From positions 26,541 to 90,540 of the forward strand of contig JAJECX010000013.1 of the NCBI GenBank assembly GCA_022821805.1: DNA of 64,000 nucleotides. Direction: 5' to 3'. The DNA is from Anaerolineae bacterium (GTDB lineage Bacteria > Chloroflexota > Anaerolineae > Aggregatilineales > Phototrophicaceae). This document shows, one piece after another, positions 1 through 8,012 of the stretch. A program made the position numbers and the translations under genes. The notes beneath the pieces are model-generated. The model saw nothing but the letters and a program-made list of their open reading frames with translations, was not told the DNA's origin and searched no databases. Position 1 is the first letter of the stretch; each line of letters begins with the position of its first letter.

Positions 1-1
1 T

Positions 2-244
2 GAAGTTACGCGCGACCCATGTGAATGTGAACTGGTGTTGGGACGGGGCGAGACGCTGAAGTTGACCATCTATTTGGACAATTCCGTTATAGAGATCTAT
101 GCGAACGATCGAGTCTCAATGGCCAGCCGGATATATCCGAACCTGGATTCAGCACAGGGGATTCGACTCTATACCGGTGGCGGAAGCGCGAGCATAGACG
201 CGACTGTCTGGCAAATGAGCAGTATCTGGCAGGACGAGAACTAG
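2..244 (+). CDS. GH32 beta-fructosidase, C-terminal fragment (cut by window edge)
   Basis: The frame is open from base 2 and ends at the TAG at 242-244; the N-terminal part lies outside the window. The visible 80 residues match the C-terminal beta-sandwich of glycoside hydrolase family 32. They contain LDNSVIEIYANDR, which parallels VDCSVIEVFANDY in the complete GH32 gene at 6531-8012, and both end in a near-identical SSIW motif. Family knowledge: this domain follows the five-bladed propeller that hydrolyses beta-fructosides (sucrose, inulin, levan). A GTG at 35 is an internal codon, not a credible start. Two GH32 genes about 6 kb apart suggest a fructan utilisation locus extending to the left. 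Confidence 0.8.
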   Translation, partial: EVTRDPCECELVLGRGETLKLTIYLDNSVIEIYANDRVSMASRIYPNLDSAQGIRLYTGGGSASIDATVWQMSSIWQDEN

Positions 245-344
245 GCGCCGGCTCGCCAAAGGACCGCATTGATCGATTGCCTTGCGTAGATTCAAACAGA
301 TCCGCCGCTTCAACTTTGATAACCTGGAAAGCGCCGGCGGAACA

Positions 345-587
345 AGCCAGCATTTCGCCGATTACACTAATGATGTCGCTGGGGCCGCATCAAGGATTCG
401 CGTACCACGCTTGACCAAGCCACGCACAAGCCTGGGCCGACCTGGTCGCGATTCAGCTCGAAGAGGCGCCATATGTCTGGGTGGGCAACATTCCCGTCAT
501 CGGCGCCGCCCGCGAACGCGTGCAAGACATCACCGTGACGCCGAGTTCAGGCTGGCTCCTTACGCGGTCATGGGTGAACGACGCTTA
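345..587 (+). pseudogene. Decayed C-terminus of an ABC solute-binding protein, family 5
   Basis: Translation of 430-587 gives a stretch containing AIQLEEAPYVWVGNIPVIG, then ARERVQDI, ending in WLLTRSWVNDA and a stop. It lines up with the C-terminus of the family-5 binding protein at 39886-41454 (MLEQLPYIYIGYLTPP, then NKRVQNVE and LREVWLSE). Immediately upstream, similar coding sense continues in other frames (KDSRTTLDQATHK, then DYTND), so at least one or two frameshifts separate the pieces. No start or N-terminal domain is present. I infer a remnant of a dipeptide/opine-type binding protein. The match is by eye and the upstream limit is approximate. Confidence 0.5.
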
Positions 588-603
588 AGACTGTCCATCG
601 CCC

Positions 604-641
604 CATTTAAATCCCCTCTTCATTAGCGGAGAGGGGGATGT
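604..641. repeat. C-rich/G-rich imperfect inverted repeat
   Basis: TCCCCTCT at 612-619 pairs imperfectly with AGAGGGGGA at 630-638 across a short AT-rich loop. The element lies between the decayed binding-protein fragment and the amidohydrolase gene. It resembles the other C-rich hairpins listed below and could act as a terminator or be a dispersed REP-like element. Confidence 0.4.
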
Positions 642-711
642 GTTATGATAATTGTGTCCTTCCTCGCGTTCAGTCCAGTCAGGAAGGTTAGCGTAGTTGG
701 AGACAACCAAA

Positions 712-1815
712 ATGGAAGTAACCAGAGCGCCCGACAGTCGAAAGCGCGTCCGCGAGAAGCTGTTCATCGTTGATACCGATGTGCATCACGGTTTCGAAAG
801 CTGGTCTGATCTTTATCCGTATCTTCCTCAGGTCTATGCCGAGCGATTGCGCGAGCATGGGGGCAGTGGGCCTTCCAGCCAGTATTGGCATAATGGCGGC
901 ATGCGCGGAAGACGCGCGGACTTCCTCAATGCGGACGACCTCTTGGAAAGCACGCGCCGCCAGCTGTTGGATGACTGCGAGATTGACATTGCTGTTTTGA
1001 CGGGATCTTCCGCCTACGGCGCCTGCGGCATACCGGATGCTGATTTCGGCTCGGCGATTTGCCGGGCGTTCAACGATTACACGCTGGAGCACTGGGTCGC
1101 CAGGGACGAGCGCTTTCGCGTGGCTATGGCGATCAACACTCAAGATCCGCTCGGGATGGCGAAGGAGATCGACCGGATTGGCTCTCACCCGGCTGTTATC
1201 GCGATCATCATGCCCGGCGGCGCCACCAAGCCTTACGGCAACCGCGTTTACGACCCGATCTACGAAGCCTGCGAGCGCAATCGCTTGGCGGTGATGATCC
1301 ACTTCAACGGCGAGGGAGTCGGCATCAATGGGCCGCCGACCGCGGCCGGTTGGCCCAGCCATTATGTCGAAGGGCGGATGATGCGCGCGCCGGTTTACAT
1401 GGCGCACATGGCGAGTTTCATTTTCGAGGGCGCTTTTGAGAAATTTCCCGGTTTGCGCGTGGTCAATGTCGAAGCGGGTTTCGCCTGGATGCCCTGGTAT
1501 GTCTGGCGCATGGATTCCGACTGGAAGTCGCTGCGTTACCAGGCGCCCTGGGTCAAGCGTCCGCCGAGCGAATACGTCAAGGAGCATGTGCGCGTCAACA
1601 CCCAGCCGATCGATGAGCCGGAGAATGAGCGGGATCTGGAGCAGATCATTGAGTGGATGCACGGCGATCAGACGCTGCTTTTTGGCAGCGATTTTCCCCA
1701 TTTCGACTTTGATGATCCGCGAAAGACATTGACGCGCTTGCCAGACAGGCTGCGCCGACGCATTTTCGGTGAAAGCGCGCTGGAGACTTTCCCAAAACTG
1801 CAGCCGCCGGGTTGA
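712..1815 (+). CDS. Amidohydrolase family 2 (TIM-barrel metal-dependent hydrolase or decarboxylase)
   Basis: A 367-residue protein of the amidohydrolase_2 type (ACMSD/5-carboxyvanillate decarboxylase-like). The first strand carries DTDVHHGF, where family members place their metal ligands. IHFNG follows near mid-protein. A late GSDFPHFDFDDPR motif matches the conserved Asp-containing loop near the C-terminus. There is no signal peptide, so it is cytosolic. ATG 712 is preferred; an in-frame TTG at 697 has an AGGAAGG-like ribosome site at 681-687 and is a real alternative. The Rieske protein starts 4 bases downstream of the stop, so the two are almost certainly co-transcribed. Family members hydrolyse or decarboxylate aromatic and heterocyclic acids; the substrate here is unknown. 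Confidence 0.85.
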   Translation: MEVTRAPDSRKRVREKLFIVDTDVHHGFESWSDLYPYLPQVYAERLREHGGSGPSSQYWHNGGMRGRRADFLNADDLLESTRRQLLDDCEIDIAVLTGSSAYGACGIPDADFGSAICRAFNDYTLEHWVARDERFRVAMAINTQDPLGMAKEIDRIGSHPAVIAIIMPGGATKPYGNRVYDPIYEACERNRLAVMIHFNGEGVGINGPPTAAGWPSHYVEGRMMRAPVYMAHMASFIFEGAFEKFPGLRVVNVEAGFAWMPWYVWRMDSDWKSLRYQAPWVKRPPSEYVKEHVRVNTQPIDEPENERDLEQIIEWMHGDQTLLFGSDFPHFDFDDPRKTLTRLPDRLRRRIFGESALETFPKLQPPG

Positions 1816-1819
1816 GCGC

Positions 1820-2224
1820 ATGGGACGCCATGTTATCTGTCGCGCTGATGAATTGCAGCCGGGCGCGGTTCGTATCATTGAAGCAGAAAAACGCAGCATC
1901 GGCATATTCAATATCCGCGGCGATTTTTACGCCCTGCGCAACACCTGCCCGCATAAAGGCGCGCCGCTGTGTCGCGGCATTATCACCGGCTTGGCGGTCA
2001 GCGACGAACCGCTGCAATTGCGTATAACTCGCGATGGCGAGATTGTACGCTGCCCCTGGCATGGCTGGGAATTCGATATTCTCAGCGGGCGCTCGGTATA
2101 CAATCCACATCGGATGCGGGTGAAGACTTACGATGTCGCTGTCGAACCGATGGCGGAGGAAGACCCATCGGTTGAGACTTACCCGGTTCAGGTCGAAGAG
2201 GATTACATAGTGCTCTACATCTGA
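1820..2224 (+). CDS. Rieske [2Fe-2S] protein
   Basis: A 134-residue soluble Rieske domain. The cluster-binding boxes are NTCPHKGAPLC (Cys-Pro-His) and VRCPWHGWEF (Cys-x-x-His), separated by about 35 residues as in oxygenase-type Rieske ferredoxins. No hydrophobic N-terminus or catalytic oxygenase domain is present. ATG 1820 is chosen because it follows the preceding stop closely and begins just before the conserved fold; a longer frame upstream only overlaps the amidohydrolase. Pairing with an amidohydrolase_2 suggests an electron-transfer or oxygenase partner in ring or side-chain degradation, but no oxygenase large subunit is adjacent. Confidence 0.88.
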   Translation: MGRHVICRADELQPGAVRIIEAEKRSIGIFNIRGDFYALRNTCPHKGAPLCRGIITGLAVSDEPLQLRITRDGEIVRCPWHGWEFDILSGRSVYNPHRMRVKTYDVAVEPMAEEDPSVETYPVQVEEDYIVLYI

Positions 2225-2699
2225 GGCGGAGTTTTCGTGATATTGCGCAAGCTCAAAACGCTAAACTGGAATCGTAAGTATAGTTTGCGAGGATGCAGTT
2301 CCGCTGTTGATCCGTAACTATGCGGATGCGCCACGTGTTTGGATTGCGGCAACGGTTCATTTACAGCTCTTGAAGCCGATTTGCCCTGCAATACCACGCA
2401 ACAATAGAAAGCAAACGACGCTTGATGGAGGCTGCGTAATATATCGAGTCCCCTGATTCGGCTTGATGTCCTCAACCATAGCGAGACATTCTTTTTGCTT
2501 CATAAGATTCGCGCGCTTCCGCAAGCGGCTGCGGCGCCTGTGTCAAGAATCGCCAAGGGCGAGGCGCTTGCCAATCTGGTCCGCCAAAACAACGTCCAGC
2601 GCCCAGGCGCTTGCGTACATATCCTAATATTCCAGCGCTCGTTGGTTCATTCGCCGTCCCCACAAGTTGCGGGCTTGACCGTCTGCCTCAATCGCGGTT

Positions 2700-2715
2700 C
2701 GAAAAACGTTTTTCG
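2700..2715. promoter_or_regulatory. 16-bp perfect palindrome, candidate LacI-type operator
   Basis: The sequence CGAAAAACGTTTTTCG is a perfect inverted repeat with a central CG step. LacI/GalR-family operators for sugar operons typically have a central CG flanked by A/T runs. It lies about 130 bp upstream of the putative promoter and 320 bp upstream of the sugar-binding-protein gene. No LacI gene is present in the window, so the regulator would be encoded elsewhere. The palindrome is seen directly; its function is inferred. Confidence 0.45.
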
Positions 2716-2841
2716 GTCGGCGCAATCCCAGTCGAAGTGGTATTTCCCCTCGGAGCCAAAGTCGTTTGATAGATCCAGCGGCTGGAGAAGGAAGTGTGAT
2801 GTGTCGGGCGAATCCTTGACAGCGCTAGCGAGACGGTGAAT

Positions 2842-2870
2842 TTGCTACCCACTCTAGCATTGGATACAAT
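2842..2870 (+). promoter_or_regulatory. Putative sigma-70 promoter of the fructan operon
   Basis: TTGCTA (2842-2847) and TACAAT (2865-2870) are separated by 17 bp, giving a good match to -35/-10 elements about 165 bp upstream of the binding-protein start at 3036. Confidence 0.45.
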
Positions 2871-3035
2871 CTTGTTGGCGGCCGATTTGGCCACCCGACT
2901 GTTTTTGATTCTGCCCTGCAATCGCTGTGACGAGTGAAAAGGAGGAAGACCGAAGTCTTGAATCGCGGCGTCCGAAAATGGAACGGGGCAGCGAGAAGAG
3001 CAAGTAAACTGTGAGGATCTTAAGAGAGGCTGAAG

Positions 3036-4337
3036 ATGACAAGATTACTGAAACTTTCAATTGCGCTCCTGATACTGCTGCTCCTAATCATGAATGCGGC
3101 GCTTACGCCCGCTCAGGACATGGTTGAGTTGGAGCTCTGGTACCATGGCGGAACACAGGAAGAGAATGATGAGACGCGCGCCCAAGTCGATCGTTTTAAT
3201 GCCATGCAGGATGAGATCCAGGTGAACTTTGTCGAGCTTGCCGGTTCACTGGTCGCTGGCACGGGCTACAACGACGCGGTCAATGCCGCCGCGGTCGCCG
3301 GCGATCTACCCTGCATTCTCGATCTTGATGGACCCAATCTTTACAACTACGCCTGGGCCGGTTTCCTGGCGCCGATGGACGATTACCTGTCTGACGAACT
3401 GCGCGCCGATATCCTGCCGTCGCTGATTGACCAGGGAACCTACAACGGCAAGATCTACGCCATGGGCCAGTACGATTCGGGATTGGCGCTTGTGGGCAGA
3501 ATGTCGCTGCTGGAAGAAGCGGGCTTGCGCATCCCGAGCAGCATTGATGATGCCTGGGACCTGGACGAATTCAATGACGCGCTGGCGCAGCTCCAAGCGC
3601 TGGAAAGCGTCGAGTACGCGATTGATCTGAAGATGAATTACGGCGCTGGCGAATGGTACACCTATGCCTTCAGCCCAGTGGTTCAGGGTTTCGGCGGCGA
3701 TCTGATTGACACCGAGACCTTGAGCGCCGAGGGCGTCCTAAACGGGCCCGAAGCGGTGGCGGCGATGGAATGGATCCGGAGCCTGTTTGAGAATGGCTAT
3801 TCCACATTGACCCCGCCGGATGACAACGAATTCATCAATGGCAACGCGGCGATGGGTTTTCTTGGCCACTGGATGGCAACGGGCTACTATGAAGCCTTCG
3901 GCGACGACATGATTGTCCTGCCGGTTGTGAACTTCGGCGCCCGTCAAGCCACTGGCATGGGCTCTTGGGCTTGGTCGATCACGACGCAATGCGAGCATCC
4001 CGATGCTGCTTGGGCATTCATGGAATTTATGCTGACGCCGGAAGAAATCCTGAGCATTACCAATGTCAATGCTGCGGTACCCGGTCGCCTTTCGGCTCTG
4101 GCGATGTCCGACCTGTTTGGCGAGGGCGGGCGCATGAATATCTTTGTACAGCAGCTTGAATCGGGCATTGCCATTCCTCGGCCGATTACGCCGGGCTATC
4201 CGGCTGTCACCTCCGCCTTTTTTACCGCGATGGACAACATTATTAAGGGCGGTGATATTCAGGCGGAATTGGATGCTGCGGTCGACAAGATCGAGCAGGA
4301 CATCGCTGATAACGACGGCTATCCGGTCCAAAACTAG
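3036..4337 (+). CDS. ABC sugar-binding protein (family 1), fructan operon
   Basis: A 433-residue extracellular solute-binding protein of the maltose/oligosaccharide (CUT1) type. Residues 1-26 form a Sec signal peptide: a basic start, a leucine-rich core and cleavage near LTPAQD. The mature protein begins with VELELWYHGG, the usual first strand of these proteins. The tail VDKIEQDIADN resembles the terminal helix of the family. There is no lipobox cysteine, so it may be anchored differently or released. It heads an operon with two permeases and a GH32 hydrolase, so the inferred ligand is a fructo-oligosaccharide or sucrose-like sugar. The start is ATG 3036, preceded by an AGAGGCTGAAG region. 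Confidence 0.88.
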   Translation: MTRLLKLSIALLILLLLIMNAALTPAQDMVELELWYHGGTQEENDETRAQVDRFNAMQDEIQVNFVELAGSLVAGTGYNDAVNAAAVAGDLPCILDLDGPNLYNYAWAGFLAPMDDYLSDELRADILPSLIDQGTYNGKIYAMGQYDSGLALVGRMSLLEEAGLRIPSSIDDAWDLDEFNDALAQLQALESVEYAIDLKMNYGAGEWYTYAFSPVVQGFGGDLIDTETLSAEGVLNGPEAVAAMEWIRSLFENGYSTLTPPDDNEFINGNAAMGFLGHWMATGYYEAFGDDMIVLPVVNFGARQATGMGSWAWSITTQCEHPDAAWAFMEFMLTPEEILSITNVNAAVPGRLSALAMSDLFGEGGRMNIFVQQLESGIAIPRPITPGYPAVTSAFFTAMDNIIKGGDIQAELDAAVDKIEQDIADNDGYPVQN

Positions 4338-4491
4338 ACGCTGCCTTTCGCTTCAACCGCGAGTAGCTGCGGCGCGCAATGCTGGGCTGCGGCTACTCCA
4401 CTTGTTTCGCGACGCCAGATTGGGGGGCAAAAGATGCTTGCTATTGGGTCCATCAGCGCCCTCAACAGCTTGAAAACTTATTGAACACCTA

Positions 4492-4516
4492 ACCTGCCCC
4501 GCCCTTTCGGGCAGGT
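4492..4516 (+). promoter_or_regulatory. Hairpin covering the ribosome-binding region of the permease gene
   Basis: ACCTGCCC (4492-4499) pairs perfectly with GGGCAGGT (4509-4516) around a 9-base loop. The right arm contains GCAGGTG, the only plausible Shine-Dalgarno stretch before ATG 4523. The RNA stem would therefore restrict permease translation relative to the binding protein. Stable hairpins between binding-protein and permease genes are known to set expression ratios; whether this one does so is inference. Confidence 0.45.
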
Positions 4517-4522
4517 GATCGT

Positions 4523-5605
4523 ATGAAAACCTCGCAATATTCGAATCGCCATGAAACGATCTACGCTTGGCTGATGAGCGCTCCCGCTCTCATCGGCTTG
4601 TTCGTGTTCGTGGCTTTGCCGCTTCTTGGCGGCATTTACTGGAGCTTTACCAACAAGCGCCTCATCTCGCCTCTGCCGACCGAGTACATCGGCTTGCAGA
4701 ATTACTGGAACCTCCTTGGTGTCCAGGTCATTCGGCTTGATCCCGAAACGGATGCGGCGACAGGCCAGGTTCAGACGGATTTGGATGGGAATCCGGTCTA
4801 TCCGCGCACACGCGCTATCGTCCGCGGAAACCCGGCTTACGCCGGCTTTCGCCTCTGGTTCACAAAAGATGTCCTCGGCAATCGCTACGTGGTCCTCGCC
4901 AGGGACCCTACGTTCTTGCGCGCGCTCGTTAATACATTTGTTTTCGTATTGGTGATTGTTCCCGGGCAAGGTGGATTGGCGCTGATCATGGCTCTGCTGG
5001 TCAACCAGCGGCTGCGGGGCCGCTATGTGTTTCGCACCATCTACTTCAGCCCGGTCGTCACATCCATGGCGGTGCTGGCCATCGTCTGGACTTTCCTCTA
5101 CAATCCGGATCAAGGATTGATCAATCGTTTTTTGGGCGCAATTTCCTTTGGCAGCATAAAGCCGGCCTGGTTGGTCAGCGCCGATAGCGCCCTGCTGGCC
5201 ATCATTATCCTCTCGGCTTGGCAAGCGGCAGGGTTCCAAATGATCATCTTTCTGGCTGGGCTGCAGGGCATCCCCCAAGCCTTGTATGAAGCGGCGCAGA
5301 TTGACGGCGGCAATACCTGGCAGCAGTTCCGACACGTTACGATTCCGCAGCTCCGCAATACGACTGTATTCGTCATTATCAGCACGACTATTCTGGCGTT
5401 TCGTTTGTTCACCCAGGTGGATGTTATGACCAAAGGGGGACCGCAGGACGCCACCGTCACGGTCGTCTTCCATGCTGTAGACACCGGTTTTCGGCAGCAG
5501 AAGATCGGCTACGGTTCCGCGGTTACCGTACTGTTTTTCATCATAGTGGTGTCGATTGCGTTGATTCAAAGAGCGCTCTTGAAATCGGACGTTGAGGTGG
5601 AATGA
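4523..5605 (+). CDS. ABC sugar permease, MalF-like (fructan operon)
   Basis: A 360-residue inner-membrane permease of the CUT1 family. A first membrane segment lies near residues 15-38. A periplasmic insertion of about 80 residues follows (roughly 45-130, with DAATGQVQTDLDGNP), and further helices fill the rest. The EAA loop that contacts the ATPase is EAAQIDGGNTWQQFRHVTIP near residue 260. The start ATG lies just after the hairpin at 4492-4516. The stop overlaps the next permease start by four bases, so the two are translationally coupled. It should form a heterodimer with the 5602-6525 product; no ATPase gene is nearby. Confidence 0.9.
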   Translation: MKTSQYSNRHETIYAWLMSAPALIGLFVFVALPLLGGIYWSFTNKRLISPLPTEYIGLQNYWNLLGVQVIRLDPETDAATGQVQTDLDGNPVYPRTRAIVRGNPAYAGFRLWFTKDVLGNRYVVLARDPTFLRALVNTFVFVLVIVPGQGGLALIMALLVNQRLRGRYVFRTIYFSPVVTSMAVLAIVWTFLYNPDQGLINRFLGAISFGSIKPAWLVSADSALLAIIILSAWQAAGFQMIIFLAGLQGIPQALYEAAQIDGGNTWQQFRHVTIPQLRNTTVFVIISTTILAFRLFTQVDVMTKGGPQDATVTVVFHAVDTGFRQQKIGYGSAVTVLFFIIVVSIALIQRALLKSDVEVE

Positions 5606-6525
5606 GCGCCTTGCCCGCCAACGCGCTGGAAGCCAGCTACCTTCAGGAACGCCGTCGGCAATTGCGGCAGCGCCTGCGGCGAAACATAACGCTGACAATC
5701 GATTACGGCATCATGATCGGGCTGGCGATCTTCTTTTTGTTTCCAATCGTTTTCATGGTCGTTTCGTCGTTCAAACCCGAAAAGGCGATCTTCGATGACC
5801 TCAAAACGATCACCTGGGCATTCATTCCCCGCGATGTCACGCTTGAAAACTTTACCTCCGTTTTCCGCCGCGTGCCCTTTGGTCAATTCATGTTCAATTC
5901 CACCTTTATAGTGCTGGCGACGGTATCGGCCGGTCTGATTGTTAACAGCATGATCGCTTTTGCGCTTGCGCGTTTGCGTTGGAAAGGCAAGATTATTGTT
6001 CTCTCGCTGATCATCGCGCTGTCTATTGTGCCGCTTGATGCAATCGTTGTGCCCCTTCTGGTGTTGGTCAACGAGTTTCCCTGGATCGACGGCTCTATTG
6101 GCTGGCTGGATACTTTGCATGTGCAAATCGTCCCCTTCATCGCCGATGCATTTTCTATCTTCCTCTTTTATCAATTCTTTATCGGAATCCCCCGCGACTT
6201 TGATGAAGCCGCTTATATCGACGGGGGAAGCCCATTTGCTGTGTACAGAAGGATCATTGTGCCTTTGTCGCGTCCTGTCTTCGCTACTGTCGCGATTCTG
6301 CAGGCTTTGTTCTTGTGGAGTTCGTACTTGTGGCCCCTCATGGCGACCCGCGGCGAAGCGTCGCGTCCACTGACCGTCGGCATCACGTCCTTTTATGGTC
6401 AGGACGTCAAATGGGCGCAAATCCTGGCTTTCGCTTCCATGATAACCATCCCGGTCCTAATTCTGTTTTTGCTCTTCCAGAAATGGTTTGTCCAAAGTGT
6501 TGTCGCCAGTGGGCTTAAGGGATAG
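5602..6525 (+). CDS. ABC sugar permease, MalG-like (fructan operon)
   Basis: A 307-residue CUT1 permease with about six membrane segments after a basic cytosolic N-terminus rich in Arg and Gln. The EAA loop is EAAYIDGGSPFAVYRRIIVP near residue 205. It ends in QKWFVQSVVASGLKG, the usual C-terminus of MalG-type subunits. The start overlaps the end of the MalF-like gene by four bases. The stop is 5 bases before the GH32 gene, giving one transcription unit for uptake and hydrolysis. Confidence 0.9.
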   Translation: MSALPANALEASYLQERRRQLRQRLRRNITLTIDYGIMIGLAIFFLFPIVFMVVSSFKPEKAIFDDLKTITWAFIPRDVTLENFTSVFRRVPFGQFMFNSTFIVLATVSAGLIVNSMIAFALARLRWKGKIIVLSLIIALSIVPLDAIVVPLLVLVNEFPWIDGSIGWLDTLHVQIVPFIADAFSIFLFYQFFIGIPRDFDEAAYIDGGSPFAVYRRIIVPLSRPVFATVAILQALFLWSSYLWPLMATRGEASRPLTVGITSFYGQDVKWAQILAFASMITIPVLILFLLFQKWFVQSVVASGLKG

Positions 6526-6530
6526 CCATT

Positions 6531-8012
6531 ATGAACTCCGCCGCTGCTGAAGCCAAGCGCCTGCGCCGGCAAATGGCTGACGATCCGCACCGTCCGCGCT
6601 ATCACTTCACACCGCCTGCGAACTGGATGAACGATCCTAACGGCATCATCAAGTGGGATGGCAAATATCACCTCTTTTACCAGCACAACCCTTACGACGC
6701 CGTATGGGACAATATGCACTGGGGTCACGCTGTTAGCAGCGATCTTTTGCACTGGACCGACCTGCCTGTTGCGCTTTCCCCAACTGCGGATGGTCCCGAC
6801 GAAGACGGCTGCTGGTCCGGTTGCGCGGTTGATGACAATGGCGTGCCGACAATTCTATACACCGCCGTCCGCGGTGACTGGACGCTGCCTCAGAACCAGC
6901 GCGTCTGCCTCGCGACCGGAAACGCTGATTTAACTTCATGGGAGAAGTATGCGGGAAACGCCATCATTGCCCATCCCCCCGACGGACTACACGTAGCTGG
7001 ATTTCGCGATCCTTTTGTTTGGCGCGAGGAAGATTGCTGGTACATGGCGATCGGCGCCGGCATTCAGGATGTCGGGGGAGCGGCGCTGCTCTATCGATCA
7101 AGAGATCTGTATCGCTGGGAGTACTTGCACCCTATGTGCGTTGGCGACAAACACGACGAGACCGGCCTATGGACCGGGTCCGTTTGGGAAGTTCCCCAGC
7201 TCCATTGCCTAGGCGACAAGCATGTTCTGCTCGCCACTGTATGGGATAACGATCCGCTCTACAGTGTTTACTTCACCGGAAGCTACCGCAATCGGCGATT
7301 TATCCCCGAGACGGTGCAAAAGCTTGACTTTGGCGATCGACACTATTACGCCGCCCATGCGATTCTAGACTCGCAAGATCGCCATATCATGTGGGGATTT
7401 ATCGGGGAGGGTCGTTCAACTGAAGCGCAGCAGGCAGCTGGCTGGTCGGGCGCCATGGCGCTGCCGCGGGAACTGGCGCTGCGTGATGACGGAAAGCTCG
7501 CGATCCGCCCTGTGCAAGAGACTGAAATGCTGCGGGGCGAGCATCAGCGATTGACGAAAATGGAACTGACCACCGCTTCCGGCGACATGCGGATTGATCT
7601 GCCAGGCGACGCCCTTGAGATTGCCGCCGAGATTGATCCCGCCGACGCTGAAGAATGCGGGATCAAAGTATGCTGTTCGCCCGATGGCCAAGAAGAAACA
7701 ATCGTATTCTATGACCGTGCGCGCAAGCGATTGGGCGTCGACAGGCGCCGTTCCACACTCGTTCAGCATGGCGGCGTATCGCCAGGCCTGCAGGAGGGGG
7801 CGTTTGAGCTTGCCCCGGGCGAAAGACTTCGTTTGCGTGTCTTCGTCGACTGTTCAGTCATTGAAGTATTTGCCAATGACTATGCCTGTCTCACGAGCCG
7901 CGTATATCCAAGCAGGTCCGACAGCACAGGCGTCCGTGTATACAGCCGGGGCGCGACGCGAATCAATTCCCTGGACATTTGGAGGCTGTCCTCAATATGG
8001 GCATCGGCCTAG
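6531..8012 (+). CDS. GH32 beta-fructofuranosidase/fructan hydrolase, cytosolic
   Basis: A 493-residue complete glycoside hydrolase family 32 enzyme. The nucleophile motif is NWMNDPNG at 31-38 (Asp35). The transition-state-stabilising motif is FRDP at 158-161 (Asp160). The acid/base lies in WEVP at 219-222 (Glu220, an EV form of the usual EC motif). The propeller occupies roughly residues 20-330 and the beta-sandwich 340-490, including VDCSVIEVFANDY. No signal peptide is visible, so it acts on sugars imported by the adjacent transporter, releasing fructose from sucrose or short fructans. It closes the operon. The window begins with the tail of a second GH32 gene. Confidence 0.93.
   Translation: MNSAAAEAKRLRRQMADDPHRPRYHFTPPANWMNDPNGIIKWDGKYHLFYQHNPYDAVWDNMHWGHAVSSDLLHWTDLPVALSPTADGPDEDGCWSGCAVDDNGVPTILYTAVRGDWTLPQNQRVCLATGNADLTSWEKYAGNAIIAHPPDGLHVAGFRDPFVWREEDCWYMAIGAGIQDVGGAALLYRSRDLYRWEYLHPMCVGDKHDETGLWTGSVWEVPQLHCLGDKHVLLATVWDNDPLYSVYFTGSYRNRRFIPETVQKLDFGDRHYYAAHAILDSQDRHIMWGFIGEGRSTEAQQAAGWSGAMALPRELALRDDGKLAIRPVQETEMLRGEHQRLTKMELTTASGDMRIDLPGDALEIAAEIDPADAEECGIKVCCSPDGQEETIVFYDRARKRLGVDRRRSTLVQHGGVSPGLQEGAFELAPGERLRLRVFVDCSVIEVFANDYACLTSRVYPSRSDSTGVRVYSRGATRINSLDIWRLSSIWASA

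Larger units (their letters stand above)
2225..3035. other. 811-bp non-coding stretch upstream of the fructan operon
   Basis: I see no intact gene. On the minus strand, 2543-2620 reads a short frame containing YASAWALDVVLADQIGKRLA, reminiscent of the last helix of Gfo/Idh-type oxidoreductases, so part of the stretch may be gene debris (weak). The stretch also contains a 16-bp perfect palindrome (2700-2715) and a promoter-like element (2842-2870), annotated separately. Confidence 0.5.

Noticed and set aside
688..1911. A 407-codon open frame on the minus strand
   Set aside because: It lies opposite the amidohydrolase, which has clear metal motifs; the minus-strand protein has no recognisable pattern and is a shadow.
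2225..3035. Possible genes in the stretch before the fructan operon
   Set aside because: Open frames are short, lack ribosome sites and show no family; only a weak oxidoreductase-like fragment was visible.
4478..5698. A 406-codon minus-strand frame
   Set aside because: It is opposite the MalF-like permease; charged, low-complexity composition and no motifs.
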